A stretch of DNA of 64,000 bases, from assembly GCA_903813345.2 (NCBI GenBank), contig CAIIXF020000001.1, positions 59,072,270-59,136,269 of the forward strand, given 5' to 3'. The position numbers and the translations under genes were made by a program. A model generated the notes under the pieces. It worked only from the letters and a program-made list of their open reading frames with translations. It ran no database searches and was not told the origin of the DNA. Source of the DNA: Owenia fusiformis (lineage: Eukaryota; Annelida; Polychaeta; Sabellida; Oweniidae). Shown in pieces: positions 1-11,500 of this stretch (positions are counted from its first letter, which is position 1; each line of letters opens with the position of its first letter).

Positions 1-420
1 ACATTGTTAAATCGTGGAAATATTTTAGAATATTCATGTCCAGTTTTGTTTTCTTGACCGTGGGCGGATTTTCATGTTCTCTCAAATAATCCCATATTTA
101 TTTTCTCGAATTTTTTATTGAGCGGGACGTAAAGCTTTATCCCATGGTTGCAAGGAGGATATAGATCGAATATCACATGATGATATATTTGATATGTGGA
201 TCAAGATATCATATTTTAGCAAACAATTTACAAACCATCGAATATCACTTTTAAACTATCGAATATCACATCTTAAATAGAGGATATCCTATGATTTATG
301 AGTGATATGATTTTTATTCACGAATGGATATGATATCTGCACGAGTGAGCGTAGCGAGAGATTAAAATCATATCACGAGTAAATCATAGGATGTTCTTTA
401 TATTCCATAGTTAAATTCAT
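1..420. repeat. Hairpin-type repeat, truncated by the window start
   Basis: Bases 1-140 match 51606-51730 plus 51888-51902 (CATGTCCAGTTTTGTTTTCT, GCGGGACGTAAAGC). Bases 143-262 are the reverse complement of segments at 2985-3103 and 24638-24752 (TTTATCCCATGGTTGCAAGG, ATAGATCGAATATCAC). From 285 to 390 an imperfect palindrome surrounds a hinge GAGTGAGCGTAG (343-354). No coding capacity was seen. Confidence 0.7.
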
Positions 421-689
421 CATCAGAATCTTCGGGAATTAAATGATCTAAAACGAATTTTCCAAACGATACGGCGATATTGACACTTAGCCTCGTTTTG
501 AGTCTGAAGTAGCAAAAAATCCATAAACCATGGCATACGGCGCCGCATGTCATGGCTAAAACACCGTATGCTATGGTTAAGTGAAAATTTGCCAAAAATA
601 TCAGATTTTACCACTGATTTCAAAAATACCGTTTTTATTTTGACATGTTATCCTATGGATATCATGCTAACTATGGAATAATATAGGAA

Positions 690-852
690 TATCCTATGGC
701 TCTGAAAAAATATCACTTATATCTGGGAATACTCCAAGCTTATATCCATGAGTGGATATTGATATCTTCGCGAGTGAGCGCAGCGAATGAGTGAAGATAC
801 TGATATCCATGAGTGGATATAAGTGATATTTTTGAAAAACTATAGGATTGTC
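690..852. repeat. Imperfect palindrome with CG-rich hinge
   Basis: Left arm AATATCACTTATATC / CCATGAGTGGATAT and right arm ATCCATGAGTGGATATAAG flank GAGTGAGCGCAG (772-783). It has the same design as the palindrome at 285-390. The bases between the two palindromes (420-690) show nothing recognisable. Confidence 0.65.
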
Positions 853-1048
853 CGTTTCATCCCATTGGGAATTATTATCCAGCGAACATTGAATAGTCAG
901 ATAAATTGCAATGGAAATTCCATTTCGTCTGACATTTTGATTGCGATAATTCAACGAACGTCATATACGTGACGTACCAGAGTGGTTTGTATTTAATGCG
1001 AACGCCGTAAAAACAGGATCCCAAAAAATAAAAATATATAATAAATAT

Positions 1049-2875
1049 ATAATTCAATTCAATTCAATTTATTTCATATTTCTTATATAACATACACTAT
1101 AAAAACAAGCCGCTATATGTTGCGGTCTAACAGAAATCATTAAAATGACATCTAGACTACATATAAAAGAAAACACTTATATTATGTAGGTATATAAAAA
1201 TGGTATTAACAATTAATCTAAGGATGTACAATGTAAAAATGTTACAAAAATCAGGTATCAGTATAAAATCAACAGTATAGTATGATATTGGTATTATACA
1301 TTATCGATAGATGAGTAGTTTTTTATATGAAGATTTGAAAATATTTAGAGTGGAGCATTTTTTAATATCATGTGGTAGAGCATTCCAAAGATTAGGACCT
1401 AGATAGCGAAGGGAAAGTTTAGAGCATTTAGGGATATGAAAATAATGCAATTGTCTTGTGTAATGATGATGAATATTAATGTTGATATCAAACAAGTCTT
1501 GAAATAGATTTTTTGGAAGACTGGGGTGCTTATTAAAGATTTTGTACATGAACTGACCAGTACAATATCTGTTGACATCAAAAATATTTAATATGTTAAG
1601 ATCTTCAAATAAGGGAGCGGGGTGAGAAAGTCTATCCTTATTTAAAGCTAGCCTTAAGAATTGTTTCTGCAGTTTATGTAGACGATCATAAAATGATTTA
1701 AATGTGTTACCCCAGATTATGTTGCAATAATTTAATTGAGAGTGTATCAATGAGTAGTAAATTGTTTTGAAACTGTCTATTTGAAGTAGATGTTTAATGT
1801 GATAAAGAGAACCAATGACGCGAGAAATCTTTGTTTCAATAGATTTTTTGTGCTCTTTAAATTTCAAGTTTTTATCAATAATAATTCCAAGAAAGTCCAT
1901 TTTATCCCGGAAATTTATGTTCTCATTGCGTATTTTGAGATTCAGATTTGTTTGATTTTTTTTGGGGTCCAAATAGAATAGCATTGGTTTTGCCAATATT
2001 AAGTGAAAGTTTGTTTGCTTTTATCCAGTCATCTATTGAATTCAAGTTTGCATTAGTTCATTTAAATCATAATCACTATCAAGAAGATTGGTGTCATCAG
2101 CAAACATAATAAATTTTAGATTAGGGTCAACAAAAGGCAGATCATTTATGTAAAGAATAAATAATAGTGGTCCAAGCACCGAGCCCTGCGGAACACCACA
2201 ATTTAGAGATGATTGTTTAGATTCATAATTGTTAATGGTGACATATTGTTTGCGGTATTTTAAATAACTTTCAAACCAGGACTTAGCTATTCCTCTGATG
2301 CCATAATATTCAAGTTTTCGTATCAAAATGTCATGATTAATAGTGTCAAAGGCCTTGGAAAAATCTAATGTTATGCCAATGCTCGTTTTCCCCAAATCAG
2401 TTGATTTTCGAATTTGTTCAATGAAATATAAAATGGCCATGTAGGTAGAGTTGAATTTCTGAAATCCAAATTGATAAGTAAAAATAATTTCAAAACGTTC
2501 TAAAAAACCAGTGAGTTTGGCGTGCATGAGCTTTTCTAACAATTTAGAAAATACCGATAAAACTGAAATTGGTCTATAGTTCGAAGGATTTGTAGTGACT
2601 CCTTTTTTAAATACAGGTGTTACTTTGGCCAATTTGAGGGCGTCTGGGAAAATACCAGATTTAAAAGATAAGTTAAATATATACAAGAGCGGATCAATTA
2701 AAAACTGTCTTACAGACTTAATAAGTGATGGTAGAATCCCATCAGGTCCAGGCGAGGAAGATTTTAGAAGACATATTTCTAATTCAAGCTCAATTTTTGA
2801 GGTCTTTTTGAGATAAATAGATGATTGAACTTTTTGAGCTCTTGCTAGGTATTCATAAACAATCGTTTTGCTGAA
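1049..2875 (-). mobile_element. Decayed LINE (CR1/Jockey-group non-LTR retrotransposon), 5'-truncated
   Basis: Minus-strand reading from 2816 down gives SSPGPDGILPSLIK, NYRPISVLSVFSKLLEKL, LDFSKAFDTINHDILIRKL, CGVPQGSVLGPLLFILYIND and the catalytic FADDTNL (about 2085-2105), i.e. most of the reverse transcriptase palm. A second stretch (1996-1301) continues with the thumb and C-terminal region (LGIIIDKNLKFKEH, LNYCNIIWG). Two frameshifts (near 2033 and in the T-run near 1955) break the frame. The 3' end is an AATTG-type short repeat at 1049-1072, a tail typical of CR1-like elements. The endonuclease domain is missing. It sits between hairpin-repeat fragments. Confidence 0.9.
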
Positions 2876-2884
2876 TTAATAAAA

Positions 2885-3103
2885 AAAATTGAAAAAATCA
2901 AAACCATCGAATATCACTTTTGAAACCATCGAATATCAATTTGAAACCATCGAATATCACCTTTCAAAAAGTGATATTCGATGGTTTCAAAAGTGATATT
3001 CGATGATTTGGGAATTGTTTGCTAAAATATGATATCTTCATCCACGTATCAATTATATCTTCACGTGATATTCGATCTATATCCTTGTAACCATGGGATA
3101 AAT
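2885..3103. repeat. Hairpin repeat copy ending in ATGGGATAAA
   Basis: Three direct copies of ACCATCGAATATCA (2904-2960) face inverted copies TGATATTCGATG (2975-3010). They are followed by the conserved ~115-base segment shared with 147-262 (inverted) and 24638-24752 (direct). Confidence 0.75.
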
Positions 3104-3520
3104 AAGGGTTATGTACTGGGAGGTTTTGGATACGGGGTTTTTCCAGAGGGAGATATGCATATCTACCTGAGGGACCGTAGGGACAGAAAGTAGATGTGCA
3201 TATCTCACGAGGGATGAACCCAATATCCAAACCGACCGTACATAACTGCTTTATCCTATACCAAGTAGAGTTTTCAGTAGTACAAGGTGTAAAAAATAAA
3301 CAAATCATTCATATGCAAAGTCATTTTATTGCATTTCCACTTTTTGGAAGCGGGAAGATACGCCCCGAAGCGGGAAGATATGCACCGAAGCGGGAGATAT
3401 GACGGGAGATGTGGAGGTTCTTGATATGGAAACCTCAAAATCAGGATACGGGATATATCTTACCAACTTATCTCCCTAAAACCCTACTTGGCATAGGATA
3501 AATCAAGATAATTTCTACTC
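3104..3520. repeat. Further hairpin repeat with GAGGGACCGTAG hinge
   Basis: Arms around AGATATGCATATCT (3150-3163) and a hinge at 3169-3180, then segments with GGGAAGATA repeats (3350-3395) and a reversed end CATAGGATAAATC (3492-3504) matching TTTATCCTATACC (3230-3242). Non-coding. Confidence 0.5.
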
Positions 3521-3609
3521 GCATCTAGTCTATTCCACATGTTTGGGAAAAGTGTACAGGAAAATCTCCATGTTCAATTGATGTATGATCAACCCTCATA
3601 GGGGTCAAT

Positions 3610-4810
3610 CCAGTTGTCCGAAACCCAGTTATCCGAAACTCAATTCTCCGAAACCCAGTTGTCTGAAACCAAGTTCTCCGAAAATTAGGGGATCTTATCA
3701 AAAAATACAATTTCTTAAAACGAATCTTGTCGCAACCTCTGCGAATCACGACAGCATAACATTTGAATCACGTTGACATCATTGCAAAATTAGGCTAAAT
3801 ATGCTAAGTCAAGACGTTAATTAGCCCACGAAAGTTCATGGGTAACTTGAGAACTACAAAATACAACCAAATACTTTTCGAACGTACAATAGCAATATTT
3901 CTCACCCAACGTCTTCATAGTTTTAGGAACGTATTTTAAACGCATGATAGCCAAATATATCAAGATACTATATCTGCCTAAATGAAGTTATCTAGTGTTG
4001 ACAAAGTTTTGAAATATATTTTATCCAGATCCATCAGAAATTAACTTAGCCAATACATTTAATTTGTTCATAAGAATTCTTTAATTCTACCTCGTTCCCA
4101 ATACGTCCTCAGACAGACAAGAAATTGAAGTCACATCCGTTTGTTTGCGTGGCATATTTATACGTATACGCACTTTCTCTGATTATTGTCAAACAAATAC
4201 ATTTCAGGAGAAGAACATAAAAAACAAATGCCTGAAACGAATGCCGAAACATAAATCCCAAGTGATTAAGTTTAGAATGTTTTATTCTTTTACGATTTGA
4301 TAAGAGACTGAGACTAAGAAATTAAATGCGACGAAATATTTTGACAACGTAATTTGTATACTGTTTTATTCTTAAAGTTCTATGCGATACCTTATTTTAT
4401 CTGTTTCAAAATGTTTCATTTTATTTTGCCTATATAAAAGAGATTGAAGAAGATAAGATAAACTGTTCCGTAATATATATTGTGTTTTAATAACCTTTTT
4501 TAGAATCACAATGTAAAATAAATCTCCCGTTCCTGCCATTCTGGTAACGCCATGCAATGGATGCAATTCAAAGTGAGAGAGAGAGATCTATGAATATCAG
4601 AATGCGTCCATGCCATTAATTTGGCCAAATACATGGCATGAAACTGACGTAAGCTTAAGTAAGCTACGCCCCCCCCCCCCTTTCTCTGGTAAATTATGAC
4701 TTTATTTTTCGGAGTAATGGGTTTCGGACAACTGGGTTTCGGGGAATTGGGTTTCGGACAACTGGGTTTCGGACAACTGGGTTTCGGACAACTGGGTTTC
4801 GGACAACTGG
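3610..4810. mobile_element. Foldback-like element with minisatellite ends
   Basis: The left end (3610-3690) consists of CCAGTTGTCCGAAAC-type 15-16 bp units. The right end (4708-4810) is the same unit inverted (GGGTTTCGGACAACT), with about seven units. Both extremes finish at CCAGTTGTCC. The 1 kb between them is AT-rich, includes a poly-C run (about 4668-4680) and encodes nothing recognised. The open frame through the right end is only the minisatellite. Confidence 0.65.
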
Positions 4811-4815
4811 GGTGT

Positions 4816-5536
4816 CAATATATACGAATCGAATGTATTCTCGTGTGCATTACAATATCCCCATTGAAACATTTTTGGCCTGCAATGGACGTATAATGAA
4901 TTAGAATATGAGGCCGTGTTATCATTCTAATGTAAAGTCATGGTATTTACTGTAGTATTGGGTTGCAAGTTAATATCAGATTCAATGCAAATTAATCATC
5001 TAATATCAGATGCGCGATCAGTCCAATAATCTAATTTCAGGTCATCAGTTCGATATCTAGCACTTGTTCTAACGACACGGTATTACTAGACTATCATATT
5101 ATAAATACACACACATATAAAACAATCAAACTGGTACACGATATAAGCACGACTGCTCTTTCAATTGAGTATAAATGTTGATAAACTTACCCGGAAGCCA
5201 AGACATACACGTTTAGACGATGCTATTTTCAGTTCAGTGTAAGAGTAAATGCCCGGATATCGAGGCTTTTTCGTGTAAAGTTTTAACCAAGCATCTAAAA
5301 TCGGGTTATATTGCGTGTAGAATTTATCGATATCAGGGCCGCTACATGCCAGTGATTAGTGGCGATGTATTTGTAGTTGATATTGATGTCAAAGCTTTTT
5401 TTTCTTGTTGTCGATTTATTTCTAATAATAGCATAGATACACGCAATCAACGAATTGCCAAAGTTTTTCAACATTAACGGCAATTTAATAATGTCTAAGC
5501 TATCATTTTTGTATTTATAATGTTGTTATGTTACAG
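4816..5536 (+). other. SDHA intron, unique-looking AT-rich DNA
   Basis: Intron sequence upstream of the first visible SDHA exon. The open frame at 5220-5477 has no recognisable similarity and no splice-supported link to SDHA. Confidence 0.5.
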
Positions 5537-8500
5537 AGGTTATGGCAGGACCTACTTCTCTTGTACCTCTGCCCATACATGTACAGGTGATGGCACAGCT
5601 ATGGTAAGCAGGGCTGGCCTCCCTAATGAAGACATGGAGTTTGTACAGTTCCACCCCACAGGTACATTTTGCTATATGCATAGATTATGATTGCAAGAGT
5701 TGTGCAAAACTTAAGAGCAGACAATTTCAAATTTTAGACCAACCACTAGTAAAATTCAGAAATCTGTTGGTTGACATGACCTTGATTGAATATAGAAATC
5801 CCATAGCATGCCCTTACAAGGAAAGGCAGCCATTGAGCTGTCCGTATTCCTCACATTGCAGGTATTTATGGTGCTGGATGTCTCATTACTGAGGGTTCCA
5901 GAGGTGAGGGTGGATACCTGTTGAACAGCGAGGGTGAGCGGTATATGGAGAGGTACGCCCCAAATGCCAAAGATCTTGCCTCCAGAGATGTTGTATCAAG
6001 AGCATCAACCATTGAGATCCGTGAAGGACGCGGTGTGGGTCCTGACAAAGACCATGTCTTTTTGCAGTTATCTCATATACCAATTGATCAGCTGAAGTCT
6101 AAGCTTCCAGGTATGATATTTTTATTTGAAGAAAATTTTTATGCATTTCATTTGAATGTTTGTAATAAAAAATGTTTATTCATGTACATGTACTGTTTCC
6201 TAATTGTTTAAAACGCCATTCTGTGCTTAAGTAAAATACACATGTATACTATATGTAGTCTAGTGTAATTGAAAAATAGTGATACATCTCATCTCTTTAA
6301 CTGCAGGTATAATGGAGACAGCTCATATCTTTGCTGGTGTTGATATTACACGTGACCCTATCCCCGTACTTCCAACTGTACATTATAACATGGGAGGTGT
6401 GCCTACCAACTACAAGGGACAGGTAAGCTATGTTAGATAGCAAAATATTACTAGTTTTTACCATACTGAAGGTGCATCATAATTGAATTATCAATGATAG
6501 TTACATCTGTCATTGGAGAAACTGAGCACTGCACTAAGAAAATTGGAAATTTTGTTAAAAAAATATTTGTTTCCAGTCAAGATTTTAGGCAAATCGTAAG
6601 ATTTGTGATAATTTTTTGTGGATTTATGAAATACTGGAACGTGCAATACAACTATTATATATGATACTTATTATAATTATGTATTTACCATTGTCTGGTT
6701 TAGGTGATTACCTACAAGAATGGTCAAGACCAACTCGTCCCAGGACTCTATGCCTGTGGGGAGGCAGCCTGTGCCTCTGTCCATGGGGCCAACAGACTAG
6801 GGGCCAACTCACTCCTAGATTTAGTCATATTTGGTCGTGCCTGTGCTAACACAATCACAGAAGAGAACAGACCTGGAGATCCCATTGGTGAAATAAGTCA
6901 AGTAAGTGATGTCATTACTCTGTACTATATTTTACACATTCAGTATTTTGTGATATATTTGAAACTTTGACACTAAGTGAGTCAACTGTCAAAGGCGTTG
7001 AATTGAAGAATTTAAATTAAGACTAAATAAATGTATTATCTTATGGGAGGACTCAAAAATGCTTCACACCCACATTGAAATAATTCTGACTCATTCTCAA
7101 ATATATATTCACATGATATTAACTATATATTAATGTTTACTTCATATAGAATGCTGGTGAAGCAACTGTAGCCAATCTAGATGGGTTAAGAAATGCCAAT
7201 GGAGATATTTCCACTGCAGAACTGAGACTCACAATGCAGAAGGTAAAGTTGAATTATGGACTTTCTAAATTTTTGGTCAGTTCTAATCTGACAAAATTGT
7301 ATATCCCAACCAAGATACAGTTTGTTCAACTCAAACATTGTCATTAGACATTTCAAGAAATTACATGTATAATATAAAACTGTTGAATGAGTAAAAACTG
7401 GTGTAAAATCTGGAATGACTATGTATATTTAGATACTCTTAAGTGTATCATTGCAATTTCCACATACTTTATAAATTGCTAATATATGGTTACATTGGTA
7501 CTGAGTTTCTTGTTTTCCTCCATAGATAATGCAGAGCCATGCTGCTGTGTTTAGAGATGGAGCTTCACTTAAAGAGGGATGTGACAAGATGTCCGCTCTC
7601 TACAAGGACATGGAAAACCTCAAGGTTAGTTCATCATTGATTTGTCCATTTTAGAAATATACATTACAATGGCCTAGATGTATGATGTGTACATTATGAT
7701 GTCATAAGCAACAATTAATGTTTTCTAGCCTTTTTAAGAATGACAAATAGGGTTTGAGAATCACCGCTCAAGTCACAAGTGCAATTATTTGAGAGTTGTT
7801 GAAGCCTCTTTTATTGTTGCCATACAAATTCCAATACAATTACACATGTATACGGAAATTAAACAAGGATATATTTTTTTGATTTAGGTGACAGACAAGG
7901 GACTAGTATGGAACAGTGACTTGATAGAAACCCTTGAGCTGCAGAATTTGATGCTTAACGCCATGCAGACCATTGTTAGTGCTGAGCAACGTAAAGAGAG
8001 CAGAGGGGCTCACTCCAGAGAAGATTTCAAGGTAAGTCCTTTGTGTCAGACTTTTTCTCATGTTTCAAATCAACCTGTACCACATTTCTTTGGGCTAGGT
8101 TTTAATCATCCAAAAATGTGTTTCACGATTGATTGTTTTGAAGACATGTATGACAGAAACATCTTAGATGCTAATCAATGCTAGTATGCCCCCTTCTATG
8201 TATCTAATGCCCTAAATAGATAGATCATGTAAATATGACAAAACTTGTAAAACATGTGATCAATTTCAATGATTCTTCTCAAAAAGGGTAAGTATATATT
8301 GAATTGCCATTTGAAGGTAAGAGGAGAGCCATTAATAAATTATATTGCGTTTTGTGAGCAATGAAATGGAGTGACTTTTTTGTTTTCCAGGACAGACTGG
8401 ATGAGTTAGACTACAGTAAGCCACTGGAAGGACAAGTGAAGAAAGACATGAAAGACCACTGGAGGAAGCACACAATGGCATGGCAAGATATTGAATCTGG

Positions 8501-11500
8501 AAATGTAAGCCTTCATTTTTGTCCAGTGTACAGTGAACAAAGGTTCATAGGCTTTTCTAACATGGTAGTCAATGGGATATCAAATGTAACTGAAAGATGG
8601 TTCACCTCTTGAAGTGGGTACTTTAGAAAAGTTTTTGTTCATCATTTATGTTGCTTATTAGGTCAAACACTAAAGCTTCATTTGATTTTATAATTTAATT
8701 TGTGTCTTGCTGCTCATGTTTTATCCAGCTGTTGTGTTGCTTTAGTTGCAATTCTTTGTTATGCTCTATTGTTCTGCATCATCATAATTGTTTTAACAAA
8801 TGCTATGTGTAGTTGCTTCAGGCTGATGATGCTGTCCCCAGCTCCGATTTCGGTGATCGGCTAGTATAAAAGGTTTGAGGGTATCATTTTGTTTCAGACA
8901 CTCTCTAGAGTTAATTATCCTAACTTGAGTAAAAATGTGTGGTAAGTAAATTCGCTATGGGCAGTTAAAGAGGCGCCATCTATTCATTTTCAAACAGGGG
9001 GTAGGGGTATAAAATGATTTTTAACACATTTCAATAGTAAAATGACATTGAAATACTAATAAAATCTTATCAAAAACATTATTTACAATCAGTATGAATT
9101 TTCTTGTGTGGATTAGGGTGAAAATAAGGGCATATCTTGAAATTCACTACAGGGGCGCCACCTATTTTCATACTTCTACCACGTGTAATAACTTATTTTA
9201 GATTCATTAAGGTACGAAATGTACTGAAAAAAATCATTCTAAGGGACCTATATATGTTCATATCACATACTTAAAATTGGATCAATAGCTTTAGTACTGT
9301 CGGAGAAAAAAATTATTGAAATTTAAAATTGTGGCATCATGCAGGATAGGGGTGACCATATCTCACATTATTAACTTCCAAAATATGGAGCATATGTATC
9401 TCAAATGTACTCAAAATGGTGTATGTACTCTTGCTTTGTCATAATATTACTAACAAGAAGAAGAAAAATGATTTTTCATTTTTAAAAATATTAATTCTCA
9501 TTTTGGCTTCTGACGTCCCAGGGGTGACCATATCTCACCTTAATAACTTCCAAAATATGGAGCATATGTATCTCAAATGTAGTCAAAATGGTGTATGTAC
9601 TCTTCCTTTGTCATAATATTACTAATAAGAAGTAGAAAAATGATTGTGCATTTTAAAAAATATTGATTCTCATTCTGGCTTCTGACGTCCCAGGCGTGAC
9701 CATATCTCACCTTAATAACTTCCAAAATATGGAGCATATGTATCTCAAATGTAGTCAAAATGGTGTATGTACTCTTCCTTTATCATAATATTACTAATAA
9801 GAAGTAAAAAAATGATTGTACATTTTTAAAAATATTGATTCTCATTTTGGCTTCTGACGTCCTAGGGGTGACCATATCTCACTTTGATAACTTCCAAAAT
9901 ATGGAGCATATGTATCTCAAATGTGCTCAAAATGGTGTATGTACTCTTGCTTTGTCATAATATTACTAATAAGAAGTAAAAAAATGATTGTACATTTAAA
10001 ATAATATTAATTCTTATTTTGGCTTCTGACGTCCCAGGGGTGACCATATCTCACTTTAATATAATAACTTCCAAAATATGGAGCATATGTATCTCAAATG
10101 TGCTCAAAATGGTGTATGTACTCTTGCTTTGTCATAATATTACTAAGAAGTAAAAAAAAAATTGTACATTTAAAATAATTTTGATTCTCATTTTGGCTTC
10201 TGACATCCCAGGGTCGACCATATCTCAACTTAATAACTTCCAAAATATGGAGCATATGTATCTCAAATGTACTCAAAAAGGTGTATGCACTCTTGTTTTG
10301 TCATAATATTACTAATAAGAAGTAGAAAAGTGATTATACATATCAAAAATTTTAATTTTAGCTTCTTACGTTCCTGGGTAATCATATCGCATCATATAAT
10401 AATAACTTCTAAGATACGTAACATATAATCCTCAAATATTCTCAGAAAAGTCCTGTCTTTTTCATATTACTAATGAAATGTAGAAAAATGATTGCATTTT
10501 TTTTAATTTTAATTTTAGCCTCTGGTGTCTCAGGGGCTATCTCACCTTGATAACTCTCACGATATGCAACATATGCATCTCAAATGTGTGCTCAAAATGG
10601 TCTTGTTTTGTCATATTTATTGAGAATCATGAAATCAACAGATCAGAATCAATGGATTTTGACTGTCTCCTCTACAGCTACATATAATTCAGGGCAAATA
10701 ATATCTGCTTTCAAATATTTGCATCTGCTCCCCAAACACCCTTTACAAGTACAATGGATGAGATTATTCCCTTGCATACATTGGACCCAACATCTTTTGT
10801 AATCCATACAGGAATCCTTTTAGCCTGTCAATAGTGGGAGTACTTTACTCCATTTATGAAGTAATGGCAACTGCTAATGTAAGGTGTTAATATGTTATCC
10901 TGTGGCCTGCAATATATGCACCTTGGATTATACACTGAATTAAGGGATTTTGAGTATGTAAAATATGGGAAAGGGAGCTCTTTGTAATGATAAATCTTTC
11001 TAGCCACATTAACATTCTCTAGTTTGCATGTTTGTCATACAACATACATTGATTGTATTGAAATATTAATTTTTGATTGTGATGCCCCGCACTTCTAGGG
11101 TCCCAAAGAAGAGCTTAGCTTTTGGAACAATTGCATTATTCTTGGCACGGTAGGCCATACAGTGAATACAACAGTGGGACAGTTTGGTGTATGTTTGGGC
11201 ATAAATGCGCCTTTTAGGCCAAATTTTTCAGGATGTTTTAAAATTTCGGGTCAGATTTGGGGTTAAGGGGCCAATTTTTGTAAATGAGGCTAGGCTACTC
11301 ACACTACTGATAGGCTACCAGTATACAAAAGATGTTGCATCCAAGGCATGCAAAAGACTTATCGTCCATTGTTCCTGTAATATAAGGAGTGTTTGGGGAG
11401 AAGATGCAAATATTTGAAAGTAGATCTTATTGTCTCTGGGCTATATGTAGCTGCATCCTTCAGGGGAGACAGTCAAATCCATAAATTCTGAACTTCTGAT

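Noticed and set aside
4696-4896. Gly/Phe/Gln/Leu repeat protein
   Set aside because: Entirely generated by the GGGTTTCGGACAACT minisatellite at the end of a foldback-like element.
1-5536. Upstream SDHA exons (FAD-binding N-terminal part)
   Set aside because: Looked for the HTVAAQGG and VVGAGGAG-type segments in this stretch and did not find them; the region is repeats and a LINE.
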